Part shown: piece by piece, positions 34,860 to 41,996 of the stretch
Layout of the letters: every line of letters starts with the position of its first letter
Numbering within the stretch: the first letter of the stretch is position 1
DNA from: Rhodalgimonas zhirmunskyi
Lineage (GTDB): Bacteria; Pseudomonadota; Alphaproteobacteria; Rhodobacterales; Rhodobacteraceae
Reading direction: 5' to 3'
Length of the DNA: 64,000 nucleotides
Assembly (NCBI GenBank): GCA_030848925.1
Contig: JANFFA010000001.1
Coordinates: 1,054,001 to 1,118,000, forward strand
Made by a program: the position numbers and the translations under genes
The notes under the pieces: model-generated
Told to the model about the DNA's origin: nothing
The model's input: the letters and a program-made list of their open reading frames with translations, nothing else
Databases searched by the model: none

Positions 34860-35639
34860 ATGCCCGCCCCCATCAACCGTTTCAAGGCCGCGCTGAAAAA
34901 GGGAGAGGTGCAGATCGGCTGCTGGGCCGGCTTCGCCGATGCCTATGCGACCGAGGTGCTCTCGACCGCCGATTTCGACTGGCTGCTGATCGACGGCGAA
35001 CATGCGCCCAACGACCTGCAGACCATCTCGCAACAGGTGCAGGTGCTACAAGGCAAGCATTCCACCCCGGTGGTGCGCCTGCCGGTGGGCAATGAATGGC
35101 TGATCAAACAGGTGCTGGACGCGGGCGCGCAGACCGTGCTTGTCCCGCTGGTCGAAACCGCCGAGCAGGCGGATCACCTGGCGCGCGCCATGCTCTACCC
35201 GCCGCAAGGCATCCGTGGGGCGGGCGCGGCACTGGCGCGGGCGTCGATGTTCTCGCTCATCCCCGACTATGTGCAGACCGCGAATGACCAAACCTGTCTG
35301 CTGGTGCAGGTCGAGACGGTGAAGGGGATCGAGAACCTTGACGAGATCCTCGAAGTCGAAGGGATCGACGGCGTATTCATCGGCCCCGCCGACCTTGCCG
35401 CCGACATGGGTCATCCCGGCAACTCGGCGCATCCGGACGTGGAAGACGCCATTCGCGATGCGCTGGCCCGGATCGCGGCGGCCGGCAAAGCGCCCGGGAT
35501 CCTCGCCATCGACGAGGCCACGACGCAGCGCTACGCCGACTGGGGCGCGCAGTTCCTTGCCGTCGGGATCGACGTGCTGCTGCTCGCGCGCGCCGCGCGG
35601 GGGCTGATGGGGGATTGGCGCGCCAAACTCGGGCGCTGA
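34860..35639 (+). CDS. HpcH/HpaI-family class II aldolase
   Basis: A 259-aa TIM-barrel aldolase that cleaves or forms 4-hydroxy-2-oxoacids using a divalent metal. Signatures are LLIDGEHAPNDLQTI, QVETVKGIENLDEIL and DGVFIGPADLAADMG (Glu and Asp metal ligands). In HpaI itself it yields pyruvate plus succinic semialdehyde in homoprotocatechuate catabolism; many relatives are promiscuous, so the substrate is open. AAGGAG lies 7 nt upstream; it shares an operon with the decarboxylase. Confidence 0.88.
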   Translation: MPAPINRFKAALKKGEVQIGCWAGFADAYATEVLSTADFDWLLIDGEHAPNDLQTISQQVQVLQGKHSTPVVRLPVGNEWLIKQVLDAGAQTVLVPLVETAEQADHLARAMLYPPQGIRGAGAALARASMFSLIPDYVQTANDQTCLLVQVETVKGIENLDEILEVEGIDGVFIGPADLAADMGHPGNSAHPDVEDAIRDALARIAAAGKAPGILAIDEATTQRYADWGAQFLAVGIDVLLLARAARGLMGDWRAKLGR

Positions 35640-35656
35640 TCTTTTGCCCAGCCGGT

Positions 35657-35759
35657 CTGATCCGATTGCGTGCTGCGCACACAGGATTCTTGGGCGCAGG
35701 GGGCTTTGCCCCCTCTGCCTGCGGCATTCACCCCCAGGATATTTGACGGTCAGGTGAAG
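35657..35759 (+). repeat. Dispersed intergenic element, copy 2
   Basis: CTGATCCGATTGCGTGCTG then GCGCAC, a GGGGGCTTTGCCCCC hairpin, a GCGGCATTCACCCC block, and an AGGATATTTG...GGTGAAG end. It begins 18 bp after the aldolase stop and is close to copy 3. Confidence 0.8.
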
Positions 35760-35822
35760 CAGCGGGCGGTGACTTAAGGGTTTTGCGCAACACGCAGGGG
35801 CGCAGCGCGCGCCCGACGCATC

Positions 35823-35881
35823 GCAGACGGAATGCAGGCGGAGTGCAGACGTCGGGTTTCGGGCGTGCAGAGCGCGTTAAC
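35823..35881 (+). repeat. GCAGACG phased repeat with GTTAAC (copy B)
   Basis: GCAG begins at 35823, 35834 and 35845, with a further GCAG at 35867, exactly two 11-bp units on; GTTAAC is at 35876-35881. It lies upstream of the GntR gene, about 75 bp from its likely start. Confidence 0.7.
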
Positions 35882-35907
35882 CATACCGGACGTTGCGCGC
35901 CCTAAAT

Positions 35908-35916
35908 ATATTTAAA
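35908..35916. promoter_or_regulatory. ATATTTAAA, possible GntR operator (site 1)
   Basis: The 9-mer ATATTTAAA recurs at 37314-37322 between the amidotransferase and P450 genes, the only two promoters flanking this cluster. Both lie in short AT-rich islands within GC-rich sequence. Autoregulation plus control of the divergent promoters by the encoded GntR protein is plausible. Confidence 0.35.
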
Positions 35917-35953
35917 GCTTGGCAAAGCGATGGGGTTTGGCCTAGATCGGGGC

Positions 35954-36604
35954 ATGGCTGGCCAATCTGATACCGTTCTTTGCGCGATCCTCGATGCGAT
36001 CGACGCGGGCGACCTGTTACCCGGCGACACGCTGGACGAGGCACATCTGATGGCGGCGCACGGGGTTTCGCGCACCCCGGTGCGCGAGGCGCTGATCAAG
36101 CTCGATGCGATGGGCCTGATCCAGCGCAGCCCGCGCAAGGGCGCGGTGGTGTTTCGCCCCACGCTTGAGGAATTTCTCGCCATTCTCGAGGTTCATATCG
36201 GACTGGAAGGGCAAGCCGCGGGTCTCGCCGCGCGCCGCCTTTCACCCAGTAAGCGCACGGCGCTCGAGGCAGCGGTGACCGCCTGCGAGGTCCATGCAGA
36301 AACCCATGGTGACGCCCATCCCGAAGCCTATTACCAGCTTAACCTCGATGTTCACCGGGTGATTGCCGAGGCGACCGGCAACCCGGTCCTTCTCGACATG
36401 ATCAAAACCAACGCGCGCAAGCTGATGGCCTATTACCGGGCCGAATACCATCAGGCCGGAACTATCGCGAAATCGGCACTGGATCATCGCGAGATCGCCC
36501 GGCTGATCATGGCGCGCGATGCGGCGGGCGCCGAGGCCGCGATGGTGCGCCACATGCGGCTGGACCACATGACGGCGATGGATTTGCTCGCCGCGACGGG
36601 GTAA
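35954..36604 (+). CDS. GntR-family (FCD) transcriptional regulator
   Basis: A 216-aa regulator: N-terminal winged HTH (DLLPGDTLDEAHLMAAHGVS, then RTPVREALIKLDAMGLI), and a C-terminal all-helical FCD effector domain with metal/ligand histidines (NLDVHRVIAEATGNP, ALDHREIARLI). FCD regulators sense organic acids. An upstream ATG at 35930 would add eight residues; neither start has a good ribosome site. It is convergent with the amidotransferase gene and probably controls the P450 cluster. Confidence 0.87.
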   Translation: MAGQSDTVLCAILDAIDAGDLLPGDTLDEAHLMAAHGVSRTPVREALIKLDAMGLIQRSPRKGAVVFRPTLEEFLAILEVHIGLEGQAAGLAARRLSPSKRTALEAAVTACEVHAETHGDAHPEAYYQLNLDVHRVIAEATGNPVLLDMIKTNARKLMAYYRAEYHQAGTIAKSALDHREIARLIMARDAAGAEAAMVRHMRLDHMTAMDLLAATG

Positions 36605-36607
36605 CCC

Positions 36608-37297
36608 TTAGAGGCTTGTTTTCCCTTCCAGAAATTCCGCAATCCACTCGGCGGCCGCGGCCATGTCGGGCGTCCCGGTGAGCGAGGCGCGGGCGCGGGT
36701 CGTGATCTCGGGGCCAAGGTCCTGCTCCATGTGCGACACCAGATCCTCGACGAAGGCGCGCTCCATCTCGGGGTGGTATTGCGTCGTGAGGACGTGATCG
36801 GCAATGACAAAGCCCGCCACCGGACAGCCCGGCCCCTCGGCCACCACCCGCGCGCCTTCGGGCAGGACTGTCACCTGCTCGGTATGCGCTGCGTGGATCG
36901 GCATCACCCGGCCATCCTTCAGGCGCTTTTCGACCTCGCCGAAGACCCAGCCTTGCGGGTTGTCTTCGACCTTGCCGCCCAGCGCCTTGGCAATCGCCTG
37001 ATGCCCGAAGCAGGCCCCAAAGATGGGCAACTTGGCCGCCACCATGTTGCGGATCAACTCTTCAAGTTTCGCCACCCAGTCCGCCCCCGAATTGACCGAG
37101 GCCGGAGAGCCGGTGATCATCGCCGCATCGATGCCCTCAAGGCTTGCGGGAAAGACCCCGTCCTTCACCGAATAGACAGAGAAGCTCCAGTCGGGCCGGG
37201 CCAGCCGCATCATTTCGGGAAATTTCTCGCCATCCGTCGGCCAGCGCTTGGAAAAATCGCTGTTATCGGTGTTGGCCATGAGAATCGCGACATGCAT
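36608..37297 (-). CDS. Class I glutamine amidotransferase-like hydrolase
   Basis: A 229-aa GATase1 protein with an intact triad: C96 in FGACFGHQ, and H175 and E177 in TQYHPE. There is no synthetase domain, so it is probably a free-standing gamma-glutamyl hydrolase like PuuD or the amidotransferase-like proteins of aniline dioxygenase clusters. ATG 37297 has AAGGA 8 nt upstream. It is divergent from the P450 gene, and the nearby glutamine-synthetase-like ligase suggests a ligase/hydrolase pair acting on a gamma-glutamyl amide. Confidence 0.85.
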   Translation of the reverse strand: MHVAILMANTDNSDFSKRWPTDGEKFPEMMRLARPDWSFSVYSVKDGVFPASLEGIDAAMITGSPASVNSGADWVAKLEELIRNMVAAKLPIFGACFGHQAIAKALGGKVEDNPQGWVFGEVEKRLKDGRVMPIHAAHTEQVTVLPEGARVVAEGPGCPVAGFVIADHVLTTQYHPEMERAFVEDLVSHMEQDLGPEITTRARASLTGTPDMAAAAEWIAEFLEGKTSL

Positions 37298-37313
37298 GAG
37301 CGAAATCCTTTGC

Positions 37314-37322
37314 ATATTTAAA
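37314..37322. promoter_or_regulatory. ATATTTAAA, possible GntR operator (site 2)
   Basis: Second copy of the 9-mer, inside an 81-bp divergent promoter region that also has AATATACTTT and CATATC. See site 1 at 35908-35916. Confidence 0.35.
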
Positions 37323-37378
37323 ACGGGCTACAATATACTTTCCATATCGACAAGGCGAATCCGCCAGAAGGAGGCCGC

Positions 37379-38635
37379 ATGACAGTCTGGACACCCACCG
37401 ACGACGGAAACGCCGACCTCACCAGTCACGATACCTTCATAAATGGCGCCCCGCACAACACCTTCGCCCGCCTGCGCCGCGATGATCCCCTGCATTGGAC
37501 CGCTTATGACGATGGTCAGGATTTCTGGTCCGTCACCCGCCACGCCGATATCACCGAGATGAACCGCAACTTCGCGGTCTTCTCCTCAGCCCGCGGCATC
37601 CGGATGGAGGACCAGACCCACGAGGAATACCTCGCCCGCCGCACCTTTCAGGAAACCGACCCGCCCGAGCATATGATGACGCGGATCAAGGTGGCCAAGG
37701 CGTTCTCCAAACCCGTCATTGCCCAGTTCGAGCAGGATATTCGCACGCTTTGCGATGAAATCCTCGATGAAACGCTCGAACAGGACAGCTTTGATGCCAC
37801 CAAGGACATCGCCCGCCAGTTGCCCATGCGGATGCTGGGCCGCATCCTCGGCCTGCCGGACGAAGACCTGCCCTGGCTGGTCGAAAAGGGCGATGCGCTG
37901 ATCGCAAACACCGATCCGGATTTCACCGAACACGTGCTCGACCGGATGACGACCGATGAATTCCGGATGATGCCGTTCAACTCCCCCGCCGGGGCGGAAC
38001 TGTTTGTTTATGCAAAGGATTTGATGGCCCGCAAGGAAGCCTCGGGCGACACCTCGGGCGTGCTGTCCCTGATCCGCGAACCGGCCAAGGACGGCAGCAC
38101 CATCACCGAGGAAGAGTTTCGCAACTTCTTCTGCCTGCTGGTCGCCGCCGGCAATGACACCACCCGCTATTCCATCGCCGCGGGCCTTCAGGCGATGTGC
38201 CACCAGCCCGAGTTGCTGGAACAGATGAAAACCGGCGACATCTGGGACACCGCGCCGGACGAGATCATCCGCTGGGCCACCCCCGCGCTCTATTTCCGCC
38301 GCACCGCCACGCAGGATTACGAGATGCACGGCAAGACCATCCGCGAGGGCGACAAGGTGCTGTTCTGGTGGTCCTCGGCCAACCGCGATGAGGCCGCGTT
38401 CGACGATCCGTTCCGCGTGAAACTTGACCGCAGCCCCAACAAGCACCTCAGCTTCGGACAGGGCGGCCCGCATGTCTGCCTCGGGATGTGGCTGGCGCGG
38501 CTCGAAGTGCGGGTCCTGTTCCAGGAACTGGCCAAACGCCTTGCTTCGATCGAACCCGACGGACCGCATGAATTCCTGCGCTCGAATTTCGTCGGCGGGA
38601 TCAAGAAACTTCCGGTGCGCATTCGCCGCGCCTGA
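37379..38635 (+). CDS. Cytochrome P450
   Basis: A 418-aa soluble bacterial P450. I-helix oxygen-activation motif AAGNDTTR (256-263), ExxR at E295-R298, haem loop FGQGGPHVCLG with ligand C367. It needs ferredoxin electrons; a putidaredoxin-type ferredoxin is encoded two genes on, but no reductase is in the window. The substrate is unknown; the glutamine-synthetase-like and amidotransferase genes suggest an amine or its gamma-glutamyl amide. The stop codon lies in the first unit of a 16-bp tandem repeat. Confidence 0.93.
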   Translation: MTVWTPTDDGNADLTSHDTFINGAPHNTFARLRRDDPLHWTAYDDGQDFWSVTRHADITEMNRNFAVFSSARGIRMEDQTHEEYLARRTFQETDPPEHMMTRIKVAKAFSKPVIAQFEQDIRTLCDEILDETLEQDSFDATKDIARQLPMRMLGRILGLPDEDLPWLVEKGDALIANTDPDFTEHVLDRMTTDEFRMMPFNSPAGAELFVYAKDLMARKEASGDTSGVLSLIREPAKDGSTITEEEFRNFFCLLVAAGNDTTRYSIAAGLQAMCHQPELLEQMKTGDIWDTAPDEIIRWATPALYFRRTATQDYEMHGKTIREGDKVLFWWSSANRDEAAFDDPFRVKLDRSPNKHLSFGQGGPHVCLGMWLARLEVRVLFQELAKRLASIEPDGPHEFLRSNFVGGIKKLPVRIRRA

Positions 38636-38678
38636 CCTAGACTACGCCTGACCTAGACCACACCTGACCTAGACTACG
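38631..38678 (+). repeat. Three tandem 16-bp repeats at the P450 stop
   Basis: CCTGACCTAGACTACG (38631-38646), CCTGACCTAGACCACA (38647-38662), CCTGACCTAGACTACG (38663-38678). The first unit contains the P450 TGA. They fill the start of the 93-bp gap before the ligase gene. Confidence 0.9.
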
Positions 38679-38728
38679 ACCGACGAGACCCCGCCAAAGA
38701 GGGTCCGCGCCCCAAGGGAGAACCAACC

Positions 38729-40021
38729 ATGCAAGACCGCCTGCGCGCGATATTCTGCGATCACCTGTCCATCGTAAGGGGCAAATACCTGCCCAATTCC
38801 AAGATCGCCGACAGCGAGACCCGCTTCTGCCGCTCCACCTTCGGGGTGCATTACGACAAGGACCTGCTCGACGCGCCCGGCGCGATGATGATGGACGGCC
38901 TGCCCGACATGGAGCTGCGCTGGAAACATGACGAGATCCGCGACAGTTGGGATGATCACACCAAAATCGTGATCGGCGATCTCTATGACGATGCCGGCGC
39001 CCTCCTGCCGCTTTGCCCGCGCGGCGCGTTGAAGCGCGCCGTCGCGGATTGGCAGGACCTGGGCCTCACACCGATGGTCGGGATCGAGCTTGAATGCTTC
39101 GCGATGCAGGCGGGCGATGATGGTCGCCTCGTGCCCTATGACACGCCCGGCGGCGTGGTCTACGGCACCGGCCCATTCTCCGACCCGCTGCGCTTCAACG
39201 ATGCGATATGGGAGGCAGCCGACAGGCTCGGCTTCCGCCTCGACATGATCACGGCCGAATACGACAGCCCGCAATTTGAATACACCCTCACCTTCGATGC
39301 CGCGGTGAAAGCGGTCGACGACATCGTGCTATTTCGCCTGATGGCGCGGGAAATCGCGCTGGAACATGGCATCGTGCTCACCTTCATGCCCAAACCGATC
39401 TCCGGGGCGGGCGGTTCGGGCATGCATATCAACTTCTCTTTCACGGATAAGGCGGGCGGCAATGCGCTGGCGCCGGACGCAAAGCGCGGCGGCCCCGATC
39501 ACATGAATGATCTGGCACGCGGCTGCGTTGCCGGGCTTATGCATCATCACAAAGCGCTTGCGGGCCTGATCGCGCCGACTGCGAACTCCTACCAGCGGCT
39601 CCAACCCGGTGCGCTGGCGGGCTTCTGGCAAAACTGGGGCGGCGATCACCGCAACGTCACCACCCGGGTCAGTTCCGAAGCCGGCCCCAAGGCGCGGCTC
39701 GAACATCGCATGGCCGACGCCTCGGCCAACCCCTATACCGCCGTCGCCGCCGTGCTACAGGCCGCCCGGCTGGGCTATGTCGAGAAATACAAACTCGGCC
39801 CGCGCGAAACCGGCGACGGATTCGACCGCACAGATGCCCGCATCTCCACCGCCGTCTCGTTGAAAGAGGCTGTGGCTGACCTGCGCCGCGACCCCAAGCT
39901 AACCAGCGCCGTGGGTCAACTGCTCTGCGACAACCACGCCTTTATGAAAGATCGAGAAGCCAAGAAAACCAAGGATCTCGAAGGCGACGCACTGCGCGAT
40001 TTCTATGTCCATTTCGTCTGA
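38729..40021 (+). CDS. Glutamine-synthetase-like gamma-glutamyl ligase
   Basis: A 430-aa GS-superfamily protein of the PuuA/TdnQ/MorA-like type, expected to join glutamate to an amine with ATP. GS landmarks: GIELECF (metal), AEYDSPQFEYTL, GSGMHINFSF where GlnA has GSGMHxHxS, PTANSYQRL, and RLEHRMADASANPYTA. The altered HINF segment and lack of the adenylylation tyrosine loop argue against housekeeping GlnA. GGGAG precedes the ATG; ferredoxin follows after 18 bp. Confidence 0.87.
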   Translation: MQDRLRAIFCDHLSIVRGKYLPNSKIADSETRFCRSTFGVHYDKDLLDAPGAMMMDGLPDMELRWKHDEIRDSWDDHTKIVIGDLYDDAGALLPLCPRGALKRAVADWQDLGLTPMVGIELECFAMQAGDDGRLVPYDTPGGVVYGTGPFSDPLRFNDAIWEAADRLGFRLDMITAEYDSPQFEYTLTFDAAVKAVDDIVLFRLMAREIALEHGIVLTFMPKPISGAGGSGMHINFSFTDKAGGNALAPDAKRGGPDHMNDLARGCVAGLMHHHKALAGLIAPTANSYQRLQPGALAGFWQNWGGDHRNVTTRVSSEAGPKARLEHRMADASANPYTAVAAVLQAARLGYVEKYKLGPRETGDGFDRTDARISTAVSLKEAVADLRRDPKLTSAVGQLLCDNHAFMKDREAKKTKDLEGDALRDFYVHFV

Positions 40022-40039
40022 TACCCGAAAGGCCCCGCT

Positions 40040-40354
40040 ATGAAAGTTACATGGATCCTTCCTGACGGCAGCGAGAAATCTGCCTCTGTCGAAAACGGCA
40101 TGAACATGATGCAAGCTGCCGTCGCGCATGACGTGCCCGGCATCGTCGGTGAATGCGGCGGCACGCTCTCTTGTGCCACCTGCCACGTCTATGTTGCCGA
40201 CGACTGGCAGGGGAAAACCGGCGTCGCCGATGAATTCGAGGATGCCATGCTCGACGTGGCCGAAGCCGAGCGGAGAGAAGGCTCGCGCCTGTCCTGCCAG
40301 ATCGAGGCGTCCGACGCGCTCGATGGCCTCGTCCTGATCGTCCCGCAGGCCTGA
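40040..40354 (+). CDS. [2Fe-2S] putidaredoxin-type ferredoxin
   Basis: 104 aa with cluster cysteines C39, C45, C48 and C86, the same numbers as in putidaredoxin (GECGGTLSCATCHV, RLSCQI). It should pass electrons from a ferredoxin reductase to the P450 encoded at 37379. It is last in the P450-ligase-ferredoxin operon; the reductase must be elsewhere. Confidence 0.93.
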   Translation: MKVTWILPDGSEKSASVENGMNMMQAAVAHDVPGIVGECGGTLSCATCHVYVADDWQGKTGVADEFEDAMLDVAEAERREGSRLSCQIEASDALDGLVLIVPQA

Positions 40355-40372
40355 GCCCCACCTACCCGCCAC

Positions 40373-40476
40373 CTGATCCAAATGCGTGCTGCGCACCCAC
40401 TCTGGTTTTGGGCAGGGGGCGTCGCCCCCTCTGCGCTGCGCGCATTCACCCCTAGGATATTTGGGGTCAGATGAAG
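40373..40476 (+). repeat. Dispersed intergenic element, copy 3
   Basis: CTGATCCAAATGCGTGCTG, GCGCACCCAC, a GGGGGCGTCGCCCCC hairpin, CGCATTCACCCC, TAGGATATTTGGGG, CAGATGAAG. It starts 18 bp after the ferredoxin stop, the same distance as copy 2 from its gene. Part of a further arm lies at 40528-40552. Confidence 0.8.
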
Positions 40477-40630
40477 CGAGGGCGAAGGGATCGACAGGGC
40501 ACGTTGTGATCGCATGGCGCACTTCTCCTTTCATTCTCCTTCAAATTACTCATTCCCCGCCTGATCCAAATGCGCGCGACCCTGCCATGCGGCCGCGCCT
40601 TTCCGCTTTGCAATTCGGCGCGCTTCGTTT

Positions 40631-40661
40631 AGCTTTCCCGAAACGAAGTTTCACGAAAGCT
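40631..40661 (+). promoter_or_regulatory. Hairpin/operator just before the DegT gene
   Basis: AGCTTTC (40631-40637) pairs with GAAAGCT (40655-40661), and inside it GAAAC (40640-40644) with GTTTC (40648-40652). It ends 8 nt before the ATG, where a ribosome site should be, and none is visible. It could be a TTTCG-type repressor site or a translation-controlling hairpin. Confidence 0.5.
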
Positions 40662-40669
40662 GAATAACC

Positions 40670-41914
40670 ATGACGCGACACGATCAGGCCACCCCCTCTG
40701 CCCCTCCTGCCGATGTCTATGATGCCGAACCGATCCCCGAGGCCGCCGAGGCCGAGATCGCGGCATTGCTGCAATCGGGCGACCTGTTCCGCTATACCCG
40801 CCCCGAAGATGCCCCCGTGGCCCTGCTCGAGCGTGAATTCGCGGCGATGATGGGCGTGAAGTACGCGCTTGCGGTGTCGAGCTGTTCTGCGGCGCTGTTC
40901 CTTTCGCTCAAAGCGCTTGGCCTGCCGTCGGGCGCGCGGGTGTTGATCCCCGGCTTTACTTTCGCGGCCGTGCCCTCGGCCATCGTGCATGCTGATTGCC
41001 AGCCCGTGCTGTGCGAGGTGGGCGAAAACTACCGCATCGACATCGCCGATTTCGCGGCCCGCCTTGAGGAAGACATCAGCGCCGTCATCATTAGCCACAT
41101 GCGCGGCCATACCTCGGATATGGATGCGATCATGGCGCTTTGCGACGCGCGCGGCATTCCCGTGGTCGAGGACGCCGCACACAGCCTTGGCACCGAATGG
41201 GACGGGCGCAAAATCGGCACCATTGGTCGGGTCGGCTGCTTCTCGTTCCAGTCCTACAAGCTGGTCAACGCGGGGGAAGGCGGCATTCTGATCACCGATG
41301 ATGCCGATCTTGTGGCGCGCGCCGTGATCATGTCGGGCGCTTACGAGCATAACTGGCGCAAGCATATGGCTCCGGGCGACAATTCCGCCGCGCTGGAAGA
41401 GGCATTTTCGCGCTGGCAGAACAAGCTGCCGCTCTACAACCTGCGCCTTGGCAATATCTCGGCCGCGATCATTCGCCCGCAGCTGCCTGAAGTGCCCCGC
41501 AGGGTGCGCGATGGTCGACGCAATCATGATCTTGTCGCGGCGCGTCTTGAATCCTCGCCTTGGATCACGGTCCCTGCGAAATTGACCAAGGAAGAACGCG
41601 CGCCGGATTCGATCCAGTTCAACCTTGTGGGCATGAGCGATGCGCAAACCCGCCAATTCGCCACCGCCGCCGCCGATCGCGGCGTGAAGGTGCAGGTGTT
41701 CGGCCTGTCTTCCGACAATGCCCGCGCCTTCTGGAACTGGCAGTTCATTCCCGGCCCCGCACCCGACCTGCCGCGCACCCGCGCCATGCTGATGCGCGCC
41801 TGCGATGCACGCCTGCCTGCCCGGCTCACGCCCGAGCAATGCGAAGCGATCGCGGATGCGCTGGTGCTGGCCGCCCATGACGTCATGGGACAGCTAGAGG
41901 CCACCAAGGCCTGA
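40670..41914 (+). CDS. DegT/DnrJ/EryC1-family PLP aminotransferase
   Basis: A 414-aa sugar-aminotransferase-fold protein: YALAVSSCSAALFLSLKALG, EDAAHSLGTEWDG, and the PLP lysine in CFSFQSYKLVNAGEGG. The family aminates nucleotide-linked keto sugars or acts in antibiotic and amino-acid chemistry; no sugar genes are nearby, so the role is open. There is no clear Shine-Dalgarno; a hairpin precedes the ATG. It is a single gene with a terminator-like hairpin after it. Confidence 0.85.
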   Translation: MTRHDQATPSAPPADVYDAEPIPEAAEAEIAALLQSGDLFRYTRPEDAPVALLEREFAAMMGVKYALAVSSCSAALFLSLKALGLPSGARVLIPGFTFAAVPSAIVHADCQPVLCEVGENYRIDIADFAARLEEDISAVIISHMRGHTSDMDAIMALCDARGIPVVEDAAHSLGTEWDGRKIGTIGRVGCFSFQSYKLVNAGEGGILITDDADLVARAVIMSGAYEHNWRKHMAPGDNSAALEEAFSRWQNKLPLYNLRLGNISAAIIRPQLPEVPRRVRDGRRNHDLVAARLESSPWITVPAKLTKEERAPDSIQFNLVGMSDAQTRQFATAAADRGVKVQVFGLSSDNARAFWNWQFIPGPAPDLPRTRAMLMRACDARLPARLTPEQCEAIADALVLAAHDVMGQLEATKA

Positions 41915-41943
41915 CCGCCCCACCCCATTACAAAACAAAGCAT

Positions 41944-41967
41944 GTCTGAGGGAGAAGTCCCTCGGAC
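41944..41967. terminator. Hairpin between convergent DegT and flavoprotein genes
   Basis: GTCTGAGGGA (41944-41953) pairs with TCCCTCGGAC (41958-41967) around GAAG, one mismatch. No long U-run on either side. Confidence 0.6.
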
Positions 41968-41996
41968 GCCCCGGCATATCTACCAGTGCGATAGAG

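Noticed and set aside
38631-38678. Three direct repeats as a CRISPR
   Set aside because: Units are only 16 bp and directly abutting with no spacers; no cas genes nearby.
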